From positions 310,001 through 374,000 of the forward strand of contig NZ_JAINWA010000001.1 of NCBI RefSeq assembly GCF_021021555.1: DNA of 64,000 nucleotides, written 5' to 3'. A program made the translations under genes and the position numbers. This document shows, one piece after another, positions 27,420 to 35,900 of the stretch (position 1 is the first letter of the stretch; every line of letters begins with the position of its first letter). The DNA is from Teretinema zuelzerae. Its GTDB lineage: Bacteria; Spirochaetota; Spirochaetia; Treponematales; Treponemataceae. Below the pieces are notes generated by a model. That model saw nothing but the letters and a program-made list of their open reading frames with translations. It searched no databases and was not told the DNA's origin.

Positions 27420-29335
27420 AGTACATACTCGACTTCGATATCGCCGCGGTCTGCATTTCCTGCATTACCCTGTTCCTCTTTTATGAGCGCAAGCAGCGTC
27501 GTTTCGGACCGGGCGAAAGCTACGGAAGAATCGCCTGGACGGTCTTGCTCAGCTCCGTATTCAGCGCCGCAAGCTCCTACTTTGCCAACGCCCTTCCCGG
27601 AACTTCAGGAGCCGCGACGATGGCCACGGTCACCCTCTTTTATCTATTCCATAACTCGATCGCTTTTTTCGCCGCCGTGTACATCCTCAACTACGGCGGA
27701 CTTCTTCCTGTAAAAAAAACAATGCGCGTCCTCCTCGCCCTCCCCTGGGCGATCGCAATCGCCGCCGTTGCCTCGAATCCTATTACACGGTTGATTTCGT
27801 ACGTCGATTCCGCGAACGTCTACCGCCGCGGTCCTCTCTTTTTTATCCTCTATCTGTTATCGACCCTGTACTTTCTTATCATCATAGCGGCTCTTTTTTT
27901 CAAGCGTTCGCACTATCGAAAATCCCATCAGCGCGCATTTTTGGCGGCGGCTCTCGCGCCCGTCCTAGCCGCGCTGATCCAGGGATTCAACAGGGGCCTT
28001 ATGCTCGAGTGTTTCGGCGCCTCAGTCAGCGCCCTGTTAGCGCTCATCACGATCCAGAACGCGAGCGAATTGATGGACGGACAAAGCGGACTCTATCATC
28101 GAGAATCGTTCATCGAATTCCTTGCGGGAGCTTTCAAGAAAAAAGAGCCGTTCACGGTTCTCATCGCGCACTCGCCAGAGCTCGCTGATCTTCAGGGCAG
28201 CCTGGAGATGCAAAACTACCGCGCCCTCGTTGCGCAGGTGTCGAAATGGATGTTCCAGGCGAGCGGAGCGGGAGCGGCTCCGTCGTGGGTCGGCACAGGC
28301 GTTTTCGGTCTTCTTTTCAGCAGGAGATTGAAGTCGAATCCTGTAGGAGATCTCGCTCTGAAAATTCTCGACCTGGCTGACGCCTCATGGAGCGTCGGGT
28401 CTTTGCATGTGAAAGTTCCCTTTAAGGTTACCATTCTGCAATGTCCTGAAGACGCCGCGGACATATCGGACGTTGTCGACTGCATAGACCAAATAGCCGA
28501 GGTTGCCCGGCATTCCGCCCACAAAAAGATCTACACGAAATTCGATTTTTCGGTCGGCAAGCACAAGAGAAGCTCTGCCGTAGCGGCTGCGCTGGAGCGC
28601 TGTCTGGAAAGAGAGAGCCCGGAGCTGTTTTATCAACCGGTGTATTCGATCGCGCGCAGCAAGCCCTTTGCGCTTGAAGTCCTGCTCGGACTCTCGCTCG
28701 TCAACAACGAACAGGCGTTCCAAAGCGAAGTCCTCTCGACGGCGGAGAAGATGGGAGTCAGCAGGCAGCTCACCGAATTGACGCTCAAAAAAGCGTTCGA
28801 GTGGCATGCGGCGAATAAACAGGAACTAGCGGGCATCGACCAGCTGCAGCTCAGGCTGGTCTCGTCCATGTGCCTCGATCTCGACTGGCCGAGGACGGTG
28901 CTGAAAACGGCTGCAGACGCAAGAATGGATCTTTCCAAAGTCTGTTTTGAAATAACCGAAACCACCGTATCGCGGTTCGGGAACGACCTCGCGATGAACA
29001 TGGAACTGCTGACCGGCAAGGGAGTGTCTTTCGCGCTGGACGATTTCGGATCCGGCTATACCAATTTGGTCAAGCTCGCCCCGATGCCGTTTTCGATTAT
29101 TAAATTCGACAAGAAAATAATCCAGCCGGGGCTGCAAAGCAATAAGGGCCGGCAGCTGTTGGAAGGCATGGTCGACATCTTTAAAAGACGCGAATGCGCG
29201 GTCGCCGCCGAAGGCGTTGAAACGGAAGCGCAGGCGGGCATGCTCGCATTGATGAATTTCGACCACCTGCAGGGGTATTTATTCGGCAAGCCGATGAGCG
29301 GGCAGCGCATCGTGGAAGCGTTGAAAAACGGCTAA
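27416..29335 (+). CDS. 7TM protein with degenerate EAL domain, paralogue of the preceding gene
   Basis: 639 residues, coupled to the preceding gene by ATGA (ATG 27416). Same layout: about seven helices, an unrecognisable GGDEF-like middle, and an EAL-type domain from about residue 401. The key motif is changed (ALEVLLGLS instead of EALxR) and the metal-binding Asn of NLS is lost (LRLVSSMCLD). FEITET, ALDDFGSGYTN, IKFDKK and AAEGVETEAQ are kept. I infer a c-di-GMP-binding or regulatory subunit, not an enzyme, possibly pairing with the product of the upstream gene. It is followed 20 bases later by a DUF454 gene. Confidence 0.82.
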   Translation: MKYILDFDIAAVCISCITLFLFYERKQRRFGPGESYGRIAWTVLLSSVFSAASSYFANALPGTSGAATMATVTLFYLFHNSIAFFAAVYILNYGGLLPVKKTMRVLLALPWAIAIAAVASNPITRLISYVDSANVYRRGPLFFILYLLSTLYFLIIIAALFFKRSHYRKSHQRAFLAAALAPVLAALIQGFNRGLMLECFGASVSALLALITIQNASELMDGQSGLYHRESFIEFLAGAFKKKEPFTVLIAHSPELADLQGSLEMQNYRALVAQVSKWMFQASGAGAAPSWVGTGVFGLLFSRRLKSNPVGDLALKILDLADASWSVGSLHVKVPFKVTILQCPEDAADISDVVDCIDQIAEVARHSAHKKIYTKFDFSVGKHKRSSAVAAALERCLERESPELFYQPVYSIARSKPFALEVLLGLSLVNNEQAFQSEVLSTAEKMGVSRQLTELTLKKAFEWHAANKQELAGIDQLQLRLVSSMCLDLDWPRTVLKTAADARMDLSKVCFEITETTVSRFGNDLAMNMELLTGKGVSFALDDFGSGYTNLVKLAPMPFSIIKFDKKIIQPGLQSNKGRQLLEGMVDIFKRRECAVAAEGVETEAQAGMLALMNFDHLQGYLFGKPMSGQRIVEALKNG

Positions 29336-29355
29336 ACGCCGCTACGGGAGGATTC

Positions 29356-29805
29356 ATGAAGGTTGCACGATACGCCTTGATAGGCGCGGGTTTTTGTTCG
29401 CTCGGATTCGGAGTCGCGGGAATCTTTCTTCCGGTTCTCCCCACCACGCCATTCCTCCTGCTGTCCGCGTCCTGCTTTATGAAAAGTTCGGACCGGCTGT
29501 ACGCGTGGATCAGGTCGCACCCGATTCTGGGAAAATACATAACCGATTATCTCACCCACAGGGCGATCACGAAAAAAAACAAGATCGTTTCGATCAGCTT
29601 TCTATGGGCTATGCTCGGCGCGACGGCAGTGTTCGCGACAGAGTCCCTCGTCGTCCGCTTGATTCTCGCCTGCGTCGGAGCCGGGGTCACCATTCATCTG
29701 TCGCTGATGAAAACGCTCAAAGAAGCGGATGCCCCGAACACGCAGAACGAACCCGAACACGCAGAGTCAGAACAGACGGTAGCCGGCCCTCAAAACCGGC
29801 CGTAA
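29356..29805 (+). CDS. YbaN family (DUF454) inner-membrane protein
   Basis: 149 residues. The N-terminal signature ALIGAGFCSLGFGVAGIFLPVLPTTPFLLLSASCFMKSSDRLY is the DUF454 hallmark; two further helices and a charged tail follow. Function unknown; E. coli YbaN is the reference. It sits 20 bases behind the EAL pair and is probably the third gene of that operon. Its last 39 bases overlap the 3' end of the convergent outer-membrane gene, and the overlapping tail is low-complexity. Confidence 0.85.
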   Translation: MKVARYALIGAGFCSLGFGVAGIFLPVLPTTPFLLLSASCFMKSSDRLYAWIRSHPILGKYITDYLTHRAITKKNKIVSISFLWAMLGATAVFATESLVVRLILACVGAGVTIHLSLMKTLKEADAPNTQNEPEHAESEQTVAGPQNRP

Positions 29806-30990
29806 AAAGCCCGCGGCGTTTTCTCCCTGAAACACCTGCACCCAGTCGGCCCCGATTTCCAAATGGATTCGTTTGGGGAGAAAAACCTGGGCCGCGAGTC
29901 CGCCTGAAACGCAGGGGCTGGAAAATTCCTCGACCGGACCCGGACTTCCCGAATAGTCGAAGGCATGGGAACTCACCGAGACTCCTCCGCCGGCGCGGGC
30001 CTGAAGATGAACCGTCTTATTGACGCGGTACTTGTACAGAAGCGTCATGTTCGAGACGAGATAATCGCTCGCCACTTCCGCCATATCGAGGCCGCCGGTG
30101 AGCCGGTGAGCCGACGAATCGAAGCCGAAGCCCAGAAAGCCCCAGGCCTTCTTCATGAAATACAGCGAAAAGGCCGTGTCCGCCCCGAGAAAGTACGTTT
30201 GGTCGCTCCACACTTCGGTGAACCAGGAGTCTCCGGCAAGATACACGGGTGCGTATCCGGCGGAGAGCAGGATGTCGACAGGGCGCTGGTACAGGATGCG
30301 GATCGCCTGCGGACGATTGATGTAGAGTCCGCCCGGATTCACGACCGAAATATCGAAGGTGCCCGGAACATAGGCTTCCTCGGGGAAGCGCACGACGACT
30401 TCCGACTCGCCTACCCGTTCCTGCTCGATTCCGACAATGCCCCGCCCGGGCTTGGCGTCTTTTTTTCTGAGCATGACCCGCGCGCCTTCCTGGATGCGCT
30501 GGCCCTTCACCGTTACAAAGGCGTTGAACGAATCCATGAAAATGAAACCCGGAGAAAGATCCTGGACCTCCGGCATCTCCGCGCGGAGGATCGACAATTG
30601 CTGAAAGCCGGTTTCCACCTCGCTCTGCCCTAAAAGATTGACCGTAACGATATTATAGGAATACTCCCCCGGCGGCAGGCTCAAGGCGAGGCTGGTTCCT
30701 TCCTGCCTGCTGCGGAGCAATTCGGTTCCGGCGGCGTCGAGCACGACGACCTCGTACTCCAGAGCGTAGGGATCTCCGTCCCAGGAAAGAGTCTGGGTAT
30801 ATACCGGATTTCCGTCCTCCCCTATTTCGTATTGATAGCCGACCGAGCTCGTATCCAGAAAATCCTGTTCGAGAGATTCTGCTGAGCCGGAAGGCCCGGA
30901 GGCGGCATCGCCGGCGAATAGAGGCGCCGAAAGCGCTGAGGAAAGCGCTGACAGGAAAACGAGGGCGGCAATACGCGCGTCAACGGCCAT
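29767..30990 (-). CDS. Outer-membrane protein, last gene of the cyclase-FecR operon
   Basis: 407 residues. A signal peptide at the start (cleavage near LFA|GD) and a beta-rich first half: a fibronectin-like segment ALEYEVVVLDAAGTELL... and an IPT-like segment SPGFIFMDSFNAFVTVKGQRI. The second half has barrel-like strands (DILLSAGYAPVYL, AFSLYFMKKAWGFLGFGFD, SVSSHAFDYSG) ending FLRPVLRAGYRLF with a terminal aromatic, as in outer-membrane barrels. Its start overlaps the end of the FecR gene by 11 bases. Probable role: surface or outer-membrane partner of the upstream sensor proteins. Confidence 0.65.
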   Translation of the reverse strand: MAVDARIAALVFLSALSSALSAPLFAGDAASGPSGSAESLEQDFLDTSSVGYQYEIGEDGNPVYTQTLSWDGDPYALEYEVVVLDAAGTELLRSRQEGTSLALSLPPGEYSYNIVTVNLLGQSEVETGFQQLSILRAEMPEVQDLSPGFIFMDSFNAFVTVKGQRIQEGARVMLRKKDAKPGRGIVGIEQERVGESEVVVRFPEEAYVPGTFDISVVNPGGLYINRPQAIRILYQRPVDILLSAGYAPVYLAGDSWFTEVWSDQTYFLGADTAFSLYFMKKAWGFLGFGFDSSAHRLTGGLDMAEVASDYLVSNMTLLYKYRVNKTVHLQARAGGGVSVSSHAFDYSGSPGPVEEFSSPCVSGGLAAQVFLPKRIHLEIGADWVQVFQGENAAGFLRPVLRAGYRLF

Positions 30991-33847
30991 AGAGAGATCC
31001 TCCCGTTTTGGAAGCGGCTTGTCTGGCCGGCGGCAGGTCTACCGTGAAGGAAGTTTCCCCCGGCAGCCCCGGCTGTTCGACCACTCCGTCTTCCGCCGTC
31101 CAGCTCGCTTCAACCCGAACGCGGTTCTTTCCGCGGGATAGAGCGGTTAAATCCGAAAGAGTAAACCGGGTTTCCGTAATTCCGCTTTTCGTGAACGAGC
31201 TTTCGCGTTTTCCTTCCGGATAAATCGAAAGCGTGTATTGATTCGAGCCTTCCACCGGCGACCAGGCGAAATCGATTGTTCTCGAGTTTCTAAATTCCTG
31301 CACGCCGAACACCGCGCCGGCCGCCGGAGCCGACACGACGGGAGCCGGAAGGGGCGGAACCGGAAGCACCGTGAACCGCCGGGTTTCCTGCGCCGAAATA
31401 TCGAAGCCGGCAAGCGTTCCGCCGACAGTCCAGAGATAGCTTCCGGGAACCAGACGGCGCGCGGTAAAGAGTTCTCCCTTCGAGGAACTCCGAGCGGCTT
31501 CCGTCTCCGATCGGCCATCGATACGGGTAAGCGTAAATTCCTGCGCTTCGGGAGGATTCGCCGAATTATAACGCAGCTCGACGCCGCGCCTCAGGGCTTC
31601 AAGGCCTTCGAAGACAGCGCCGTCCTCGGGAGATGCGAGCTTGAGATACTCAAGCCGCCGGTACGAAAGGAACGACTCTCCGATGTATCCGATGATCCTC
31701 GTCGATTCTTCGGACTCTGAAGCGAAGCCCTGGATGCGGACCGCGTACCTGCCGCTCCGGAAGTTTCCCATCGGGATCTCAAGCGCGTTTTCCGTAAGGT
31801 GCGTGCGTTCGAATACCGGTTCGGCGTAACCGTCCTCGGGGGAATAGAGGGCCAGGTTGCAATAATCCGCGCCGGGAACCGGATTCCATTCTATAACGGC
31901 GGAATCTCCTTCGCGCAAATACAGGAGGGACGAAACGGCGGGCTTGGTTACCGCGGTTCCGGGGAGCGGATCGAGTATCGTAAAGGAGCGCACGGGCGTC
32001 TCGATGAAGACGGAACCGTCAGCGTTGAGGGTGCGGATTTTCCAGTACCAGGTGCCGCTCTTCCATGCCCTGCCGAACAGGGTTTCCGCCGCCGCCTTCT
32101 CCTGCAGGAACACCGTGGAAAACGACGGATCATCGGACAGAACGAAGAAGGTGTCCGCCGCAATGTTCGACTTCCAGGTGAAGCGGATATTCGAAACAAG
32201 AGAATCCGCGATCCGGTAGCCCTCCGGCGGAAACACCGGCCTGAGCGCGATCGAACCGTCGATACCGATTATCCTGCGCGGCTCGCTAACCGGAGAAGCG
32301 TTGCCCTCGTTGTCGATCCACCGCACCGCCCAATAGCGGGTTCCCGGCTTCCGCAAAACAGCGGCGGCGTCGCCCGAGAGCCTGATGTAGGGAGTAAGGG
32401 AGGAAACCGTAAAGGACGCATCGGAAAAGGATTCAGCGTCCGAAACGACCAGCTCGTAGGAAACAGCTTCGGCATGGGGAAGCCAGGCGAAGGCCAAACC
32501 CTTTTCGTCGATCTCCTGAATTTGATAGAGAAGGCCGTTGAAGGGCGTGCTTGAAGCTATCGGCTGCATGGCGCCGCTCTTTTCTATCCGCAGGGTTCTC
32601 GCGACGGGCTCGGGAGCGTTCAGGGTTTCGGTATATCCGTGCACCGGCGTTACGCGCCAATACCACAGGCCCGCCCCTATCTCGGAAAGGGAAATATTCG
32701 AGCCTGAAACCCGTGTGCGGATTTTGCTCTTGGTAAAAGCGGGAGAGTCGGATAGTTCGAACACATAGGCCGAAGCTTCCTTCATAGCAGTCCACGCGAA
32801 TCTGATTTCCGGGAGTCTCTTCCGGTAGCGGTATTCGGCTCCGTCTTCGGGGAAGGCCGGGCGGGGAAAGGAATCGAGCTCGTAGCTGAACTTCCGCGCA
32901 GGCGAAAGCCGGCCGGCCTCGTCTCGCACCCGCCAAAACCAGGTTCCCGGAAGCACCGGAAGAAAGGCGGATAGCCCTTCCGCCTGATGAGTCGCGGCAA
33001 TAGCGGAAAAATCTTTCTCGGCAGAAATCTCTAGCGTAAACGCCGGAAGAGCTCCCGAGTCTGCGGCGGAAGATCCGGCCCCGCCGGCCTCCAGCTGCCA
33101 GACGAACTCGAAAAGCTGCGCGCCCGCCTGCTGCCCGGCATCGACTCGCGCGCCGGATTCGACTCGCGCGCCGCCGCCGGCAAACGTTGAACTTCCGGCG
33201 GCTCCGAGAATCCGGGCGTTGCGCGCCGGCTTCAGGGGAATGATGGGGCGGCTCACGAAGCGCGAGCTGCCGTCTGCGGCGTTCACCTCGATCGCCTGGT
33301 TTTCTTTCACTTCCTGCGTGCTTCCGTCCGCTCGGGTAAGCCTGGCAGTTCCCTTATTCACCTCGACGCCGATCACGTTGTTCGTCTCGTCGCGGCTGAA
33401 GGTCGCGCTCGAATCGGCGCCCACGGAAATAGTGCCGGCCTTTGAGGATATGACATAGTCCGACCCCGAGGCCGAACCGCCCACGGTGATCTCGCCGTCC
33501 AGGAATTCCAGGTTGCGGGTCGGTCCGCCGAAGTCGAGCTTGAGCATGGAGTTCGCGTCCAGCTCGAGCGAGGTTCCGTCGTCGAAAAAGATGGCGGCCT
33601 CGGAGAGCGTTCCGGTCCTCAGCGTGTCCGCGTTGTACACGGGGCTGTCGTTCCGCATCCGCTCCCAGCCGAGGGCGTCCGAGGGCCGGCGCGTAGCCGT
33701 CATCTTCTTGAAGACGACCGTGCCCAGCGGCTTTTCGTTCGCGCGGAAGGAGACGGTGCCGATATCGAGGGCGAACAGCCACAGAAGGGCGCAGGAACCG
33801 GCGAACGAAAGCGCCGAAACCAGGGCGTCGCTAGCCGACAATTTCAT
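30980..33847 (-). CDS. Large FecR-domain protein with Ig/fibronectin-like repeats
   Basis: 955 residues. One N-terminal membrane anchor (about 8-28) is followed by a FecR domain at about 60-195: SPVYNADTLRTGTLSEAAIFF, DGTSLELDANSMLKLD, GVEVNKGTARLTRADGS. Residues about 220-950 hold roughly seven Ig/Fn3-like units of the type PxDGAxYRxRxxxxxxxFxWxxxxxAxxYxxELSDxxxF, each ending GxWYWRV. It projects into the periplasm. The start overlaps the end of the cyclase gene by 17 bases and its end overlaps the outer-membrane gene by 11. FecR domains usually relay or scaffold surface signals. Confidence 0.8.
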   Translation of the reverse strand: MKLSASDALVSALSFAGSCALLWLFALDIGTVSFRANEKPLGTVVFKKMTATRRPSDALGWERMRNDSPVYNADTLRTGTLSEAAIFFDDGTSLELDANSMLKLDFGGPTRNLEFLDGEITVGGSASGSDYVISSKAGTISVGADSSATFSRDETNNVIGVEVNKGTARLTRADGSTQEVKENQAIEVNAADGSSRFVSRPIIPLKPARNARILGAAGSSTFAGGGARVESGARVDAGQQAGAQLFEFVWQLEAGGAGSSAADSGALPAFTLEISAEKDFSAIAATHQAEGLSAFLPVLPGTWFWRVRDEAGRLSPARKFSYELDSFPRPAFPEDGAEYRYRKRLPEIRFAWTAMKEASAYVFELSDSPAFTKSKIRTRVSGSNISLSEIGAGLWYWRVTPVHGYTETLNAPEPVARTLRIEKSGAMQPIASSTPFNGLLYQIQEIDEKGLAFAWLPHAEAVSYELVVSDAESFSDASFTVSSLTPYIRLSGDAAAVLRKPGTRYWAVRWIDNEGNASPVSEPRRIIGIDGSIALRPVFPPEGYRIADSLVSNIRFTWKSNIAADTFFVLSDDPSFSTVFLQEKAAAETLFGRAWKSGTWYWKIRTLNADGSVFIETPVRSFTILDPLPGTAVTKPAVSSLLYLREGDSAVIEWNPVPGADYCNLALYSPEDGYAEPVFERTHLTENALEIPMGNFRSGRYAVRIQGFASESEESTRIIGYIGESFLSYRRLEYLKLASPEDGAVFEGLEALRRGVELRYNSANPPEAQEFTLTRIDGRSETEAARSSSKGELFTARRLVPGSYLWTVGGTLAGFDISAQETRRFTVLPVPPLPAPVVSAPAAGAVFGVQEFRNSRTIDFAWSPVEGSNQYTLSIYPEGKRESSFTKSGITETRFTLSDLTALSRGKNRVRVEASWTAEDGVVEQPGLPGETSFTVDLPPARQAASKTGGSLYGR

Positions 33848-35696
33848 ATTTTACTTCTTCCTTGTCCACTTCTATCTTTTTCCCGGGATCGGCGATTCCG
33901 AGCTTCTCTCTCAATTCGGAAAGAGACCCGGGTCCTTCATCCCCCTTCATCTTCACCACGGCATATATCGTAAGCGGCGCGGTTTTGCCCTTTACCGTTA
34001 TCGCCGGCATGGGCTCCGCGATCACCGCGTCCTTGACCAGATCCCAGGTGTATTCGGAAATGAGCACATCGGTTCCAAAGGGCTTGTTGAGCGCCTCGAT
34101 GCGGCTCGCGAGATTCACCGCGTCGCCGATTACCGTATACTCCATGCGCGAAAGCGAGCCGATCTGCCCGGCGATCACCGGACCGGTGTTCACGCCCGCG
34201 CCGTTATGAATAAAGGGCTTCTCGGGAGTGCCGCGGCCCTTGTTGAACTCGAGCAGCTCGTCGCGCATCATGAGCATCGCGCGCACCGCGGCGAGCGCGT
34301 CGTCCCGCGGAGTCCCGGCGGAAACCGGCGCGCCCCACACGCCCATGATCGCGTCCCCGATGAATTTGTCTACGACGCCGCCGGTCTTCTCGATGCAGGC
34401 GACCATGCGCGTCATGTACTCGTTCAAAAATTCGACGACAGCCTCAGGAGAGAGGCGCTCGGAAATCGCGGTAAACGAGCGTATGTCGGAAAAAAAGATC
34501 GTCGCGGTTTTGCGCTGTCCGCCGAGCTTGAGTTCGCCCTTGAGCGCCTGCTCGGCGATCTCCTTGTTGACGAACTTGCCGAAGGTCTCCTTTACCCGCT
34601 CACGCTCGGCGAGCCCCTTGCCCATTTCCACGAAGGACTCGGTCAAGAGTCCGAGCTCGTCGCGCGTTTCCGGCAGAATGTCGAGCTCGAAGTCCCCCTC
34701 CTCTATCCGGTGCGCCGCGCGCACAAGGGAGAGAACCGGTCGCGAAATCGACTTGGAAAAAAACCACACTGCCAAAACCGAGATAAGGAGAACCACGCCG
34801 GAAAGAAGAAAGTTGCGCCTGAGCACGTCCGTCGCTGCGCGGTACACGAGGGCTGTCGGAGTCGAGCTCGTTACCGCAAGCGCGCCGACGGAAAGCCGCC
34901 TGAACGCGCCGAGGTAGCGCGTCCCGTCCACGTCGCGGTAGCGTATCTGCAGATTGTCGGAAGGGCTTTCAAGCGCCTTTTTCACCAGCTCGCGGTCGGA
35001 AAAGTTCGCCCCCATTTTCACGAGGTCGAAATCCGGGTGCACGATGAGCCCGCCGTCCCAGCCGACCACGTAGTTGATTCCGGCTGAGTCGGTCTGCACC
35101 ATCTGAAGGAATTCCTCCGTGGAAAAAACAATCACGAGGGCGTTGCGCGTGCCCATGTCGCGGTAGGGAACGAAGAGGGCGGCGGCGGGAATCCCGACCG
35201 AGGGGCTCGCGTTTGCCACGAGGCTTTCGCCTTCCTTCGCGCGTTCTATCAAGCCCTTTGCCGATTCCAGAAAGGGCTGCAAGGCTGCCGAGTCGAGTTC
35301 GTTCGCCTTGAAGAATTTGTCGTTGCGTATTTCTTTTTGTCCGGGAACGGAGACGAGGGCGACCGACGCGTTGCGGTCGAACCAGTTGGAGACGGCTGCC
35401 CGTTCGAGCGAGCGGTTGCCCGCGTTTTCGCGCAAAGTGTCCAGGAGAGAGAGGGTTCCGGAGTGCGTGGACTCGATCCTGCCGGTTATCTGCGCGGCGA
35501 GGACCTGGCTCACAGTGAGCGTGTTTTCCTCCGCCCGCGCCCGCGAGTCTTCGGAGAAGAACCAGGACGCGATTCCGGTCACGAGCGCCATCGACACCAC
35601 CACGATTATCGATATGATCCCGATCAATTTTATTACCAGCGGAAACCTCACCCGCTTTTTTCGTCCGCCGCCCTTCTCGTCCCTTCCGTCTTTCAT
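33831..35696 (-). CDS. Class III adenylate/guanylate cyclase with dCache sensor and HAMP
   Basis: About 621 residues. A basic N-terminus and TM helix (VIKLIGIISIIVVVSMALVT), a double-Cache periplasmic sensor at about 40-280, a second TM, HAMP (ISRPVLSLVRAAHRIEEGDF), then a cyclase domain at about 385-570: IFFSDIRSFTAISERLSPEA (first metal Asp pair), VDKFIGDAIMGVWGAP (second Asp) and YTVIGDAVNLASRIEALN (transition-state Asn/Arg). It should make cAMP, possibly cGMP, on an extracellular cue. ATG 35696 is chosen because AAGGATGG lies upstream; ATG 35741 and TTG 35762 are alternatives. First gene of the operon with FecR and the outer-membrane protein. Confidence 0.88.
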   Translation of the reverse strand: MKDGRDEKGGGRKKRVRFPLVIKLIGIISIIVVVSMALVTGIASWFFSEDSRARAEENTLTVSQVLAAQITGRIESTHSGTLSLLDTLRENAGNRSLERAAVSNWFDRNASVALVSVPGQKEIRNDKFFKANELDSAALQPFLESAKGLIERAKEGESLVANASPSVGIPAAALFVPYRDMGTRNALVIVFSTEEFLQMVQTDSAGINYVVGWDGGLIVHPDFDLVKMGANFSDRELVKKALESPSDNLQIRYRDVDGTRYLGAFRRLSVGALAVTSSTPTALVYRAATDVLRRNFLLSGVVLLISVLAVWFFSKSISRPVLSLVRAAHRIEEGDFELDILPETRDELGLLTESFVEMGKGLAERERVKETFGKFVNKEIAEQALKGELKLGGQRKTATIFFSDIRSFTAISERLSPEAVVEFLNEYMTRMVACIEKTGGVVDKFIGDAIMGVWGAPVSAGTPRDDALAAVRAMLMMRDELLEFNKGRGTPEKPFIHNGAGVNTGPVIAGQIGSLSRMEYTVIGDAVNLASRIEALNKPFGTDVLISEYTWDLVKDAVIAEPMPAITVKGKTAPLTIYAVVKMKGDEGPGSLSELREKLGIADPGKKIEVDKEEVKYEIVG

Positions 35697-35900
35697 TCCC
35701 GTCCATCCTTCGCGCAAATAACGTTCACTTTTTTTTACCATAATCAAAATCGAGCCCGACAATCCCTCATCCTTCGAACATCATCGTTCGGAGGCCCCTC
35801 AATCGCTCGTCCCTGCAGAGGCGGAATCTCCCCTCCCTGACCGCCAGCGTGTTACGCTGATCTGCACATTCGCCGCCGCGGTGTTTCGCCGCATCGCCGC

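Noticed and set aside
35763-35900. Fifth copy of the dispersed repeat
   Set aside because: Shares only a short CAGAGGCGGAAT string with copy A; the three diagnostic blocks are not present.
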